A DNA stretch of 64,000 bases from Flagellimonas maritima (GTDB lineage Bacteria; Bacteroidota; Bacteroidia; Flavobacteriales; Flavobacteriaceae). Shown here one piece after another: positions 36,218 through 46,163 of this stretch (position 1 is its first letter; every line of letters starts with the position of its first letter). The position numbers were made by a program, and so were the translations under genes. The notes beneath the pieces were generated by a model. That model was not told the origin of the DNA. It worked only from the letters and a program-made list of their open reading frames with translations, and did not search any database. The stretch covers positions 62,001-126,000 of the forward strand of contig NZ_CP030104.1 in assembly GCF_003269425.1 (NCBI RefSeq), in the 5' to 3' direction.

Positions 36218-36568
36218 ATGAAAACTTTAAAATCTATTTTAATAACCTTATTGATCCTTGGGTCTTTTAGTATGGCAAACGCTCAAAGAACAGTTGTTCG
36301 CGTATACCCAAAACATGGTACTGTTGTAAAAACGGTCAATAACCCTAGTGTCGTTGTTCATAATAAGACCAATTTTTACTTTGCTGACGGGGTTTGGTAT
36401 AGAGCCAGAGGTCGCAATTATGTTGTAGCAGCTGCACCCGTAGGAATTAAAGTAAGAAGGCTGCCAAGAACGCGCAGCGTAGTAGTGGTCAACGGAAGAA
36501 GATTGTATAAATATAGAGGGGTATGGTATAAAAGAACAGGCAGAAACTATGTAGTCGTAAATGTATAA
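36218..36568 (+). CDS. small secreted basic protein (DUF6515-like)
   Basis: This 116-residue protein has a signal peptide (about 1-22, ending NAQ). The mature part is very basic with two copies of a unit: YFADGVWYRARGRNYVVA near 50-68 and YKYRGVWYKRTGRNYVVV near 97-114. It resembles the repetitive DUF6515-type secreted proteins of Bacteroidota. It is a single gene with a long leader. Function unknown. Confidence 0.75.
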   Translation: MKTLKSILITLLILGSFSMANAQRTVVRVYPKHGTVVKTVNNPSVVVHNKTNFYFADGVWYRARGRNYVVAAAPVGIKVRRLPRTRSVVVVNGRRLYKYRGVWYKRTGRNYVVVNV

Positions 36569-37663
36569 TTAGTTTGGTTTGGTTAGTTGAAGCGGCGGGG
36601 GTAGTTTTATTCCCGCTGTTTTTAATTTGAATGATAATCTCGCAATTTGGTTTTTTCCTGCCGCGTAAGCTATGGAATCGTTCAAAAATCGAATAGTATA
36701 AAAACCTTCTTTACTCAAAGATTTCCAGTTTTCCCCTTTGTTCTTTGAATACGAAATCCCCGTAAATCCAACTGCTACAATACCTTTTCCTTCTGAATTT
36801 GGTACAAATTGGACACAGCTTTTATATCCCGGTTCTTGGCCATCAGCGATAGTTCGCCAAGTTCTTCCTCCGTCTTCAGTAATTATTTTGTTATTTATGT
36901 TTGCTTTGGGTATTGTATAATCACCTCCTATTCCAAACCCTAGATTTTCATCATAAAAATCGATGGAATAAATTCCTTCGGTCTGTTTTTCACTTAAGCT
37001 TGGTGTTTTTATGACCGACCATGTTTTTCCTTTATCAGAAGAAAAGTAAATCCTGCCAGAAGTCGTGGCCACCCAAGTTTTATCTCCTATGGTTTCAATA
37101 TTGGTGTTACTGGCCGCAAACGCGCCTTCACTTTCAATTGCTTTGGGCAACGAACTGCAGGAAAGCTTATTCCAACTTTTACCGCCATCCCTGGTTATAA
37201 TTATGGATAAACAACCATTCATATTATCACCTACGGCAATTCCTTCCTTATTGTTCCAAAACTTGAGCGCATCGTAAAAAACACCTGCTGCTTCTTCTTT
37301 GTAAACTAACTCCATCTGCCCATTTTCACCAGTTTTATACAAAAGTGCCGGGTTAGCGACAGAAAGCATGAAAAAATCTGAATTTGTATGTCCTACTGCT
37401 CTAAACTCTGGAAATATGGTGTCAAACTTTTGGACATTAGCACGAACTTTATCCGTATATGTATTTATAGAACCGTACACCCCATTGCTTCCTGCAAATG
37501 CTAAAGTTTGCCCATCTAAAAATTCTATGGCCCTTATGCTGACCGAATCTGTATAGATTGTCTTAATTGATACAGATGAGAAGGTTTTTAGTTTTTCTTC
37601 GGAAGTACATCCAACTAGTAGTAAAAGGACAAGAATAAATACTGATTTGTACATCATTTCCAT
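36569..37663 (-). CDS. BNR/Asp-box repeat lipoprotein (Ycf48/PSII-assembly-like)
   Basis: This 364-residue lipoprotein (lipobox cysteine in LLLVGC) is predicted to fold as a beta propeller. Four Asp-box-like motifs are visible: TRDGGKSWNKL, SSDKGKTWSVI, TEDGGRTWRTI and SKNKGENWKSL. Such proteins are often annotated as oxidoreductase or photosystem-stability-like, but no catalytic residues are seen. ATG codons at 37663, 37657 and 37654 are all possible starts. It ends 1 bp from the convergent DUF6515-like gene. Confidence 0.8.
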   Translation of the reverse strand: MEMMYKSVFILVLLLLVGCTSEEKLKTFSSVSIKTIYTDSVSIRAIEFLDGQTLAFAGSNGVYGSINTYTDKVRANVQKFDTIFPEFRAVGHTNSDFFMLSVANPALLYKTGENGQMELVYKEEAAGVFYDALKFWNNKEGIAVGDNMNGCLSIIITRDGGKSWNKLSCSSLPKAIESEGAFAASNTNIETIGDKTWVATTSGRIYFSSDKGKTWSVIKTPSLSEKQTEGIYSIDFYDENLGFGIGGDYTIPKANINNKIITEDGGRTWRTIADGQEPGYKSCVQFVPNSEGKGIVAVGFTGISYSKNKGENWKSLSKEGFYTIRFLNDSIAYAAGKNQIARLSFKLKTAGIKLPPPLQLTKPN

Positions 37664-37678
37664 TTTTACCAAATGTAA

Positions 37679-37707
37679 TTGGAATCCTATAAGAAACCAT
37701 ACCTTTG
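37679..37707 (+). promoter_or_regulatory. Promoter (TTG-N18-TACCTTTG)
   Basis: TTG at 37679-37681 and TACCTTTG at 37700-37707 are separated by 18 nt. This fits the Bacteroidota consensus and lies 19 bp before the methyltransferase start codon. Confidence 0.75.
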
Positions 37708-37726
37708 CAAATCTTAATTTTTGAGG

Positions 37727-38938
37727 ATGCGCTTACATAGAAATCTTGTCTTTGCCGTAATTGATGCGTTAAATCTCATATTCAACGAAAAGGAATATGC
37801 GGATAAGGTCATTGAAAAAGTATTGCGTTATGACAAGCGGTGGGGCGCAAGAGACAGGGGTTTTATTGCAGAAACTACCTATGATATTGTCCGTTGGAAG
37901 CGTTTGTACTCTGAAATTGCAGAGGTCCGTGAACCATATTCCAGACCAAATCTATTTCGGTTGTTTACTGTTTGGTGTGTTTTAAAAGGAATTTCAATAC
38001 CGGATTGGAAGCAATTGGAAACTACTCCGGAACGGCGTATAAAAGGAAGGTTCGATGAGCTTTCAAAAATAAGAAAATTTCGAGAATCCATTCCTGATTG
38101 GTTAGATGAATTGGGAGAAAAATCCTTGGGAAACGATTTATGGACCAAAGAGATAGCAGCGCTTAACAAGCAAGCTGAGGTCATACTCAGAACCAACACG
38201 CTCAAAATCCAAAAAGCACAGCTTCAAGAATTACTAGCCGATAGTGAAATTGAAACTATTCCTATTGAAGGTTATCCCGATGCATTAAAATTGAAGGAAC
38301 GCAAAAACGTTTTCACTACCGAAGCTTTTAAGAACGGGTTCTTTGAAGTTCAGGATGCATCCTCTCAACTAGTTGCACCCTTTTTAGAGGTTAAACCGGG
38401 ACAACGGGTCGTCGATGCCTGTGCAGGTGCTGGAGGTAAAACACTTCACTTGGCTTCACAAATGCAAAACAAAGGTCAATTAATAGCCTTGGATATTTAT
38501 GAGAGCAAGTTAAAAAAGCTGAAAATCCGTACAAGAAGAAATGGCGTCCACAATGTAGAGACCCGAGCTATCGACTCTACCAAAGTCATTAAAAAATTAC
38601 ATGGTAGTGCTGATAGGGTTTTATTGGATGCTCCCTGCTCGGGCTTAGGAGTAATTCGAAGAAATCCAGATTCCAAATGGAAATTGGAACCTGAGTTTAT
38701 GGAACGTATAATGGGGGTTCAACAAGATATACTTCAAAACTACAGCAAAATGGTAAAGAAAGGCGGACAAATGGTATATGCCACCTGTTCTGTCCTGCCA
38801 CAAGAAAATACAAATCAGGTAAAGGCCTTTCTTGATTCTGAAAATGGTTTGGAATTTAAGCTTATCAAAGAGCAAAACATTTATTCGTCAGAAAGTGGCT
38901 ATGATGGTTTTTATATGGCGTTGATAAAAAAAATATAA
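37727..38938 (+). CDS. RsmB/NOP2/SUN-family RNA m5C methyltransferase
   Basis: This 403-residue SAM-dependent enzyme is predicted to methylate cytosine in rRNA. The SAM-binding motif is VVDACAGAGGKTLHLA near 227, the catalytic-cysteine motifs are DAPCSGLGVIRRNPD near 305 and YATCSVLPQEN near 350. The N-terminal helical RNA-binding part is typical. The ATG at 37727 is preferred to an in-frame TTG at 37721, and a good promoter precedes it. The exact RNA position is not predictable. Confidence 0.9.
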   Translation: MRLHRNLVFAVIDALNLIFNEKEYADKVIEKVLRYDKRWGARDRGFIAETTYDIVRWKRLYSEIAEVREPYSRPNLFRLFTVWCVLKGISIPDWKQLETTPERRIKGRFDELSKIRKFRESIPDWLDELGEKSLGNDLWTKEIAALNKQAEVILRTNTLKIQKAQLQELLADSEIETIPIEGYPDALKLKERKNVFTTEAFKNGFFEVQDASSQLVAPFLEVKPGQRVVDACAGAGGKTLHLASQMQNKGQLIALDIYESKLKKLKIRTRRNGVHNVETRAIDSTKVIKKLHGSADRVLLDAPCSGLGVIRRNPDSKWKLEPEFMERIMGVQQDILQNYSKMVKKGGQMVYATCSVLPQENTNQVKAFLDSENGLEFKLIKEQNIYSSESGYDGFYMALIKKI

Positions 38939-39006
38939 GTCATAAAGAAAGCATAAAGTCCTTCTAAAATTTGGAACTTTAAGGAATTCTTTTAAATTGG
39001 ATAGCT

Positions 39007-39381
39007 ATGATTCAAAAACAAAAAGAAGAAAATCAAGAAATTTTAGAGCAATCCATTTCACATCTCAAATTCAGCGGATTTGAAAATATAAAGGCGGATA
39101 TGCCAAATTACGAAACCCCAAAAACATTCAAAAGTCAGAGAAGCGGATTAGAAATCACGCCAGACCTTTCAGCAACGAAAAATGGTCGCAAGTATTTTTT
39201 TGATATAAGTTTAAAATCGGAAAAGCCTGAAATTTTAAAATCAAAATGGTTATTGCTTGATACTTTTAGCAGATTGAAATCAAACAGGTTCAAAATCATA
39301 ACGACCAGGGGGCACTTCAAATTTACAGAGGACCTTTTAAAAGAAATAAATTTGAGTCAAAAGGAATTTATCCGTATTTAA
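39007..39381 (+). CDS. hypothetical protein, possible PD-(D/E)xK-like fold
   Basis: This 124-residue protein has no signal or membrane segment. It contains PDLSATKNGRKYFFDISLK near 59-77, a spacing reminiscent of the PD...D-x-K core of restriction-endonuclease-like proteins, followed by helical and strand segments. It is a small conserved-looking single gene. Nuclease activity is inference from one motif only. Confidence 0.6.
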   Translation: MIQKQKEENQEILEQSISHLKFSGFENIKADMPNYETPKTFKSQRSGLEITPDLSATKNGRKYFFDISLKSEKPEILKSKWLLLDTFSRLKSNRFKIITTRGHFKFTEDLLKEINLSQKEFIRI

Positions 39382-39415
39382 TTTCACATTAAAATTTACC
39401 AATTCTGTTAAAAAC

Positions 39416-39433
39416 CGAGCAATTTAAATGCTC
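39416..39433. terminator. Weak hairpin after the 39007 gene
   Basis: GAGCA pairs with TGCTC around a 7-nt loop, followed by TGTTTCCTC, which is only a weak T run. It may end the preceding gene's transcript. Low certainty. Confidence 0.35.
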
Positions 39434-39503
39434 TGTTTCCTCGCGCTTATTTTCGCGTAGGGGTACTACTGCATAGCTCAGAACTTTTAAAATCAATAAT
39501 CGC

Positions 39504-39695
39504 ATGAAACTTATAAAAATACACCGCAAATCAAAATACGAAAAAAGGTATAGCCGCTCTATGGGCAAGCTTACCACTAAAGTTACATATATTAAAAAAT
39601 ATGTTTTGGGTATCCCGATCCATACATTACACAGATACAGAGAAACCTATTATGGTGAAATTAAAAACTGCTCTGATTGCAATTTAGCAGCATAA
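39504..39695 (+). CDS. small basic hypothetical protein (63 aa)
   Basis: This 63-residue, lysine/arginine-rich protein has a paired cysteine motif at its end (CSDC) and the central sequence TLHRYRETYYGEIKNC. Basic charge and size suggest nucleic-acid contact, but no family is recognised. It lies alone between two larger genes. Codon usage looks like its neighbours. Confidence 0.55.
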   Translation: MKLIKIHRKSKYEKRYSRSMGKLTTKVTYIKKYVLGIPIHTLHRYRETYYGEIKNCSDCNLAA

Positions 39696-39724
39696 ATCCA
39701 TTATAAGAAATTACCTTTTAATTT

Positions 39725-41317
39725 CTATTTATCAACTGTAGGATATTCAACACCCAATTGTTCCAAATATGAATCATATTTGGTTTCATCATAGTAGTAC
39801 TTTTCAAGCTGCGTTCTAAATTGCTCTTGTTTATCTTTATTCAGATATGTGGGCGGCATATCATCTGCAGAAATCATCGGCTCGTATTTGGTTTCCTTAC
39901 TTTGTTCGTTATTGAAATAATCCCAAGCCTGAGTCAATAATTCAGGTTTCAAAAGAAAATCCAATATGGTCATCGCTTCTGCCTTGGCCCCTGCTGTTAC
40001 ACCCTTGTGCGCTATAGGTGTTGCCATTGTAATTGCATTGCTCCAGTGGTGTCCTTGCAGCCCGGGAATATTTGATGGAAATCGCATTGTAACTGTGGGT
40101 ACCTTCCAAGATATATCGCCGATATCATCAGATCCTCCACTTATAGGTTCTTTTACTGGCAGTCCAATTTCAGATAGTTCTACATCCAAACCTTCAGTCT
40201 TTTTTGAATTTACCTTCTTCTGTACTGCCTTTGCCAAAATCTGGTCTTTTTCTGACCAAGAAGGCAGCCCTACTTGTTTAATATTTTTATACATAGTTTC
40301 AGCAATAACCTTATTGTAATGTCTGGGCCACGCTGTTCCCAAAACTCTTGAACTCATGGTAGTTCCTGTCATTAAGGCCGCTCCTTTTGCTATATCGTTC
40401 GCTTCTGCGTACATTTCCATAATACCCTCGTACTTGATATCCCTAAAATAAAACCAAATAGCAGCTTTTGAAGGGACCACGTTAGGTTGATCACCCGCAT
40501 CGGTAAAAATGGAATGCGAACGTTTTAATGGGTGCAAATGTTCTCTTTTATAGTTCCATCCAATATTCATCAATTCCGCTGCATCCAGAGCACTTTTTCC
40601 ACGCCATGGCGAGCCTGCTGAATGGGCCGCTTCACCTTCAAAAAGGTACTCTACGGAAATCAACCCCGTACCACGCGTAGGACCCCAAGACACACTTAAA
40701 TTACTGCTAACATGCGTGAAAATACACATATCAATAGTATCGAACAGACCATCACGTACGTACCATGCCTTTGCAGCTACCAATTCTTCGGCTATTCCTG
40801 GCCATACTACCAATGTTCCACCAATATTTTCACGTTCCATAAGTTGTTTTACCGCCAATGCTGAAGTTATGTTCAGTGGTATTCCTGAATTATGGCCCTC
40901 CCCATGGCCGGGAGCTCCTTCCACTATGGGTTTATGGTAGGCAACTCCAGGATATTGTGAAGCCTTGGGAATACAATCCACATCACTGCCCAATGCAATC
41001 ACAGGTCCGTCGCCATTGCTCCATTTTGCAAACCACGCTGTCGGGATACCCGATATTGAATTTTCTATGGCAAATCCTGCTTCTTTTAAAATACCTGTTA
41101 AATATTTGGAAGACTCATATTCCTGAAAACCAAGTTCTGAAAAACTGAAAATCTTGTCCACCATTACTTGGGTCTGCTTTTTATTGGCTTCAACAATTTC
41201 AGCGACTTCCGTTTTAAGTTTTTCAATCTGTTTTTTTGAAAATTTCTTTTGTGCGGTGAGTGTTACCACAAAACCAAGGAGGAAAACTCCGGATAGAAAG
41301 GGTTTAAGGGATTTCAT
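39725..41317 (-). CDS. M20-family amidohydrolase (AbgB-like), secreted
   Basis: This 530-residue protein has a signal peptide (about 1-22, ending TAQ) and the M20/AbgB-type aminoacylase layout. The metal region has GHGEGHNSGIPLN near 138-150 and GIAEELVAAKAW. A dimerisation domain lies in the middle, and the late ISGGSDDIGDISWKVP near 395. AbgB-like enzymes release p-aminobenzoate from p-aminobenzoyl-glutamate; here the true substrate is unknown, and export suggests use of external peptides or amides. It is a single gene. Confidence 0.88.
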   Translation of the reverse strand: MKSLKPFLSGVFLLGFVVTLTAQKKFSKKQIEKLKTEVAEIVEANKKQTQVMVDKIFSFSELGFQEYESSKYLTGILKEAGFAIENSISGIPTAWFAKWSNGDGPVIALGSDVDCIPKASQYPGVAYHKPIVEGAPGHGEGHNSGIPLNITSALAVKQLMERENIGGTLVVWPGIAEELVAAKAWYVRDGLFDTIDMCIFTHVSSNLSVSWGPTRGTGLISVEYLFEGEAAHSAGSPWRGKSALDAAELMNIGWNYKREHLHPLKRSHSIFTDAGDQPNVVPSKAAIWFYFRDIKYEGIMEMYAEANDIAKGAALMTGTTMSSRVLGTAWPRHYNKVIAETMYKNIKQVGLPSWSEKDQILAKAVQKKVNSKKTEGLDVELSEIGLPVKEPISGGSDDIGDISWKVPTVTMRFPSNIPGLQGHHWSNAITMATPIAHKGVTAGAKAEAMTILDFLLKPELLTQAWDYFNNEQSKETKYEPMISADDMPPTYLNKDKQEQFRTQLEKYYYDETKYDSYLEQLGVEYPTVDK

Positions 41318-41922
41318 AAAGGTTGGATTTTTGAATTAGCATTGAAAAAGATACAGAAATACTTTGGAAAAATTGAGATGTAGTTGAAAATATCATTTAT
41401 TTAATGATACCATACCTTTATTACAAAAAAAACCTGTAGATGTACTCAAAAAAATAGTAGAGACCTAATCCAGATAATTTTAAGTTAGGTATGCTGAAAG
41501 TATGACTGCACCATTATTTAAATAGATTTGAAAATATTTTTCAGAAAATATTTTACCAGATTAATTATATCCCTCTCTTCTGAAAGAAAGAATAAACAAA
41601 TTATAATTACTGTAATAATTGCAATAATAGCAAAGGCCAAGATTGTTTTACCCTGGCGTTTAAATTGGTGGCTTGGTTTTTCTTTCCTTGCGTTTTTCAA
41701 AGATAAATAATTGTAAAAATCTTCAAACCTAAGCGGATGGCACAGATAAAAGTTGCTGTTTTGATCAATGTCCATTCTTAATTGACGTGTACTCCTTTCG
41801 ACTTGAAAGAAAATAGTTTATTATCAACAAGTGATGGTTTAAAACTGTTAAAGAATCAATCAAAAAACACATATAAAACTTGTAAATTTGCATTTTCTTA
41901 AACCGTTCAATCAGCAAACTGT
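41318..41922. other. 605-bp intergenic region between amidohydrolase and purL
   Basis: It contains one possible small minus-strand membrane protein (41518-41775, listed separately). It also has a -7-like TAAATTTG at 41883-41890 in front of purL, with no clear -33 TTG. The rest is AT-rich with no hairpin or array that I can support. No purine riboswitch is recognised. Confidence 0.5.
41518..41775 (-). CDS. possible small membrane protein (85 aa)
   Basis: This 85-codon frame has one strong membrane segment (about 45-66, FAIIAIITVIIICLFFLS) after a polar N-terminus and ends in a basic helix. The composition is plausible for a single-pass protein, and the frame sits alone in a large gap. No family is recognised. 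A plus-strand frame overlaps it; the minus frame has the better protein character. Coding status is uncertain. Confidence 0.4.
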   Translation of the reverse strand: MDIDQNSNFYLCHPLRFEDFYNYLSLKNARKEKPSHQFKRQGKTILAFAIIAIITVIIICLFFLSEERDIINLVKYFLKNIFKSI

Positions 41923-44900
41923 ATGATTCATTTCTTTGGAGATGTGGCGACAAAAGTATTCGCAGTCCAAACCACTCAAGAAATTGCAATAAAGGACATT
42001 GAAAAGCTTACATGGTTGTTTGGCAACCAGCCCAAGATAAATATGGCGTCCCTTGACGCCTTTTTTGTTGGTCCACGTGCTGCAATGATAACTCCCTGGA
42101 GTACAAATGCCACAGAAATTACCCAAAACATGGGAATTGAGGACATTCTTAGAATTGAAGAATTTCATACCGTAGAGGAAAAGTATTCTGATTATGATTC
42201 CATGCTTTTTCAAAAATACAATGGATTGAGCCAAGATATTTTCACCATTAATATTACTCCAGAGGCTATTTTAGAGATTGATGATATTGCAGGTTATAAC
42301 ACAAAGGAAGGTCTGGCCTTAAATGAAGATGAGGTGGTCTATCTGGAAAACCTATCCCAAAAACTGGGAAGGAAACTTACGGATTCTGAAGTTTTCGGTT
42401 TTAGTCAAGTAAACTCGGAGCACTGTCGCCATAAGATTTTCAACGGTACTTTTATAATAGATGGTAAAGAGATGCCATTATCGCTCTTTAAATTAATACG
42501 AAAAACATCAGAGAAAAATCCAAACGATATCGTTTCTGCATACAAGGACAATGTTGCGTTTATAAAAGGGCCAAAAGTGATTCAATTTGCGCCAAAAAGT
42601 GCTGATATCCCAGATTTTTACGAAGAAGTTGATTTTGAATCCGTCTTGTCCATTAAAGCGGAAACCCATAATTTTCCAACTACTGTAGAACCTTTTAATG
42701 GAGCTGCTACGGGCTCTGGAGGTGAAATCAGAGATCGTTTGGCGGGCGGCAAGGGTTCATTGCCACTGGCCGGTACAGCGGTCTACATGACCTCCTATTC
42801 TAGATTGGCTGGGGACAGACCGTGGGAAAATGGAATGCAAGAGCGGGAATGGTTATATCAAACTCCCATGGATATTTTGATAAAGGCATCCAATGGCGCT
42901 TCAGATTTTGGAAACAAGTTTGGACAACCTTTGATTGCGGGATCCGTACTCACTTTTGAACATCAAGAGGAAGCACGCCGATTAGGTTTTGATAAAGTTA
43001 TTATGCTCGCTGGAGGTATTGGCTATGGAAAATCTGAGCAAGCCCTAAAGGACACTCCTAAAAAAGGAGATAAAATTGTAATTCTTGGTGGGGATAACTA
43101 CCGTATTGGAATGGGTGGGGCCGCCGTTTCAAGTGCAGATACTGGAGAGTTCAGTTCGGCTATTGAGTTAAATGCGGTTCAGCGATCCAATCCAGAAATG
43201 CAAAAACGAGCCTCAAATGCTATTCGCGGCATGGTGGAGCGTCATGAAAATCCTATTATTTCTATTCATGACCACGGTGCGGGCGGACATCTAAATTGCT
43301 TATCAGAATTAGTGGAAGAAACTGGTGGTAAGATAAATACCGATAAACTTCCAATAGGTGACCCCACTTTGTCTGCCAAAGAAATTATTGGAAATGAATC
43401 CCAAGAACGAATGGGGTTGGTGATTGGAGAGGAAGACCTGAATTTACTGGATAGAATTGCTAAAAGAGAACGCTCACCAATGTATAATGTAGGTACTGTA
43501 ACGGGCAACCATCGTTTTACTTTTGAATCTGAAAAAACAGGCAAGAAACCAATGAATCTTGAACTTTCCGATATGTTTGGCAGCTCACCGCAAACCATCA
43601 TGGACGATAAGACAGTACAGAGGGACTATAATCCCCTCGTCTATTCTTTGGAACATTTTCATGATTATCTGGAACAGGTACTACAATTGGAAGCTGTGGC
43701 TTGCAAAGATTGGTTGACAAACAAGGTAGACCGTTGTGTAGGAGGTCGTGTAGCCAAGCAGCAGTGCACCGGTCCATTACAATTGCCCTTGAACAACTGT
43801 GGTGTTATGGCTCTGGATTTTAAAGGGAAGGAAGGTATTGCAACCAGTATTGGACATTCCCCTATCTCAGGCTTAATAAATCCTATTGCGGGAAGTAGGA
43901 ACAGTATTGCCGAGGCATTGACAAACTTGGTCTGGGCACCATTAAAAGATGGCCTTACATCTGTTTCCTTATCCGCAAACTGGATGTGGCCCTGCAAAAA
44001 TGAAGGCGAAGATGCTAGATTATATGAAGCGGTAAAAGCGGTATCTGAGTTTTCCATCGAATTGGGCATCAATGTCCCCACAGGAAAAGACTCGCTTTCC
44101 ATGAAACAGAAATACAAAGATGGCGATGTGATTTCACCGGGAACGGTAATTATTTCTGCAGCGGGAAATTGTAACGATATTACCAAAGTTGTGGAACCTG
44201 TTCTTCAAAAAAATGGTGGAGCCATTTATTATGTAAATATCTCAAGAGATGGCTTTAAATTAGGGGGTTCCTCTTTTAGCCAAATTTTGAATGAAATTGG
44301 CGATGAAACACCTTCAACATTGGATTCTAACTATGTTAAAATTGTTTTCAACACGCTACAGGACTTAATTAAAAAGAATCAAATTCTTGCTGGACATGAT
44401 ATTGCATCCGGAGGCCTAATTACCAGTTTGCTGGAAATGTGTTTCGCTGATAATCAACTGGGTGCTAATTTAGATTTGTCAACACTTGGAGAGGACGATA
44501 CAATAAAACTATTGTTTTCGGAAAATGTAGGATTGATTTTTCAATCCAAAGACGACACTATTGAAAATACGCTCAAAAATGCAGGTGTCGAATTCAAAAA
44601 AATAGGTGCTGTTGTTGAATCGGATATGTTGAGTATTAAAAATAAAGGAATCGAAATTGGTCTTAATATTCCGTCCTTACGTGACACATGGTTTAAGACT
44701 TCTTACCTTTTGGATAACAAGCAAACCCAGAATGGTTTGGCGAAGAATAGATTTGATAACTATAAGAATCAACCTTTACGATATATTTTTCCCAAAGATT
44801 TTAAAGGCAGTGTTACCTTCGAATCCACTCAAGGAACGAATCCAGTAACTTCTGCTACGCTCGGTCACCGCCCCAAAGCCGCAATTCTGCGCGAAAAAGG

Positions 44901-45627
44901 AAGTAATTCTGAACGCGAAATGGCCAATGCCATGTATTTGGCAGGTTTTGACGTTAAGGATGTACACATGACCGATTTAATTTCTGGAAGGGAAACATTG
45001 AAGGATATTCAATTTATCGGCGCTGTCGGTGGTTTTTCAAATTCTGATGTGCTTGGCAGTGCCAAAGGTTGGGCGGGAGCTTTCAAATACAATGAAAAAG
45101 CCAATAAAGCACTTAAAAATTTCTTTGCAAGGCCAGACACGCTATCTGTTGGAATCTGTAACGGATGCCAATTGTTCTTGGAACTGGATATGATCAATCC
45201 CGAGTATGGGAAACTAGCCAAAATGACATATAATGATTCGAGCAAACATGAAAGTAATTTCACATCGGTAAAAATTCAGAAGAATCATTCCGTAATGCTA
45301 TCCTCTTTGGCAGGAACAACTCTAGGCGTTTGGATTTCCCACGGAGAAGGAAAATTCAATCTCCCCTTACCTGAAGATAATTACGATATCGTTGCTAAAT
45401 ATGGATATGAAAATTATCCTGCAAATCCAAACGGAAGTAACTACAATACAGCCATGCTCTGTGATAAAACAGGCCGTCATCTAGTTACTATGCCTCATAT
45501 AGAGCGCTCTATTTTTCCATGGAACTGGGCGCATTATCCAAAAGACAGAAACGACAAAGTTTCGCCTTGGTTGGAAGCTTTTATAAACGCACGAAAATGG
45601 GTAGAAAACGTAAATAATGAACGTTAG
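41923..45627 (+). CDS. purL: phosphoribosylformylglycinamidine synthase, single-chain
   Basis: This 1,234-residue enzyme makes FGAM from FGAR, glutamine and ATP. It is the large single-polypeptide type: an N-terminal PurS-like part, two AIR-synthase-like halves (AETHNFPTTVEPFNGAATGSGG near 243 and GGRVAKQQCTGPLQLP) and a C-terminal glutaminase with the cysteine nucleophile in VGICNGCQLFLEL near 1085. The length is near that of the enterobacterial enzyme. The next gene overlaps its end by 11 bp. Confidence 0.97.
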   Translation: MIHFFGDVATKVFAVQTTQEIAIKDIEKLTWLFGNQPKINMASLDAFFVGPRAAMITPWSTNATEITQNMGIEDILRIEEFHTVEEKYSDYDSMLFQKYNGLSQDIFTINITPEAILEIDDIAGYNTKEGLALNEDEVVYLENLSQKLGRKLTDSEVFGFSQVNSEHCRHKIFNGTFIIDGKEMPLSLFKLIRKTSEKNPNDIVSAYKDNVAFIKGPKVIQFAPKSADIPDFYEEVDFESVLSIKAETHNFPTTVEPFNGAATGSGGEIRDRLAGGKGSLPLAGTAVYMTSYSRLAGDRPWENGMQEREWLYQTPMDILIKASNGASDFGNKFGQPLIAGSVLTFEHQEEARRLGFDKVIMLAGGIGYGKSEQALKDTPKKGDKIVILGGDNYRIGMGGAAVSSADTGEFSSAIELNAVQRSNPEMQKRASNAIRGMVERHENPIISIHDHGAGGHLNCLSELVEETGGKINTDKLPIGDPTLSAKEIIGNESQERMGLVIGEEDLNLLDRIAKRERSPMYNVGTVTGNHRFTFESEKTGKKPMNLELSDMFGSSPQTIMDDKTVQRDYNPLVYSLEHFHDYLEQVLQLEAVACKDWLTNKVDRCVGGRVAKQQCTGPLQLPLNNCGVMALDFKGKEGIATSIGHSPISGLINPIAGSRNSIAEALTNLVWAPLKDGLTSVSLSANWMWPCKNEGEDARLYEAVKAVSEFSIELGINVPTGKDSLSMKQKYKDGDVISPGTVIISAAGNCNDITKVVEPVLQKNGGAIYYVNISRDGFKLGGSSFSQILNEIGDETPSTLDSNYVKIVFNTLQDLIKKNQILAGHDIASGGLITSLLEMCFADNQLGANLDLSTLGEDDTIKLLFSENVGLIFQSKDDTIENTLKNAGVEFKKIGAVVESDMLSIKNKGIEIGLNIPSLRDTWFKTSYLLDNKQTQNGLAKNRFDNYKNQPLRYIFPKDFKGSVTFESTQGTNPVTSATLGHRPKAAILREKGSNSEREMANAMYLAGFDVKDVHMTDLISGRETLKDIQFIGAVGGFSNSDVLGSAKGWAGAFKYNEKANKALKNFFARPDTLSVGICNGCQLFLELDMINPEYGKLAKMTYNDSSKHESNFTSVKIQKNHSVMLSSLAGTTLGVWISHGEGKFNLPLPEDNYDIVAKYGYENYPANPNGSNYNTAMLCDKTGRHLVTMPHIERSIFPWNWAHYPKDRNDKVSPWLEAFINARKWVENVNNER

Positions 45628-46072
45628 ACGTGCAAAAAGACAAGATGTAATCGCTATTGTAAAAATGATAGCAAATGATAAGTTAGGAAAGCTCCGTGAA
45701 GATTATCAAGATCCGCTTCCCAATACATACTATTTGGCTTTTGATAATATAAACAGCGACCCAAATCAAGAATTGGTCGTTCTTGAAAATGAGAATAAGG
45801 AAGTCATCGGGACACTTCAGCTAAGCTTCATTCAATATTTGACCTATAGGGGAGGTATAAGGGCTCAAATTGAAGCCGTTCGCATTCATGAAAATTATCG
45901 CGGCAAGGGAATTGGCAAAATTCTTTTTAAGTGGGCAATTGAACGTTCCAGAGAAAATAAAGCCCATGTTGTTCAGCTGACCACTGATAAAAAGCGACCG
46001 GATGCACTTAAATTTTATAAATCTTTGGGATTTGAGCCATCACACGAAGGAATGAAGCTACATATATTATAA
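45617..46072 (+). CDS. GNAT family N-acetyltransferase
   Basis: This 151-residue acetyltransferase has the acetyl-CoA motif VRIHENYRGKGIGKILFKWA near 90-109 and the C-terminal ALKFYKSLGFEPSHEGMKL. Its ATG lies inside the purL end, an 11-bp overlap suggesting translational coupling. The substrate is unknown. Confidence 0.88.
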   Translation: MNVRRAKRQDVIAIVKMIANDKLGKLREDYQDPLPNTYYLAFDNINSDPNQELVVLENENKEVIGTLQLSFIQYLTYRGGIRAQIEAVRIHENYRGKGIGKILFKWAIERSRENKAHVVQLTTDKKRPDALKFYKSLGFEPSHEGMKLHIL

Positions 46073-46163
46073 GATTAGCAATTTTTTTAGATAGTTTTTG
46101 AAAAACTCATTTTATAATCCCGCTTCCTTTCCCTATTTTGCAATTACTTTTTAGAAACTTACT

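Noticed and set aside
39389..39577. 62-aa minus-strand frame
   Set aside because: It overlaps the small basic plus-strand gene and has no features of its own.
41528..41710. 60-aa plus-strand frame
   Set aside because: The opposite-strand frame has a better membrane-protein profile and a longer polar N-terminus; at most one is real.
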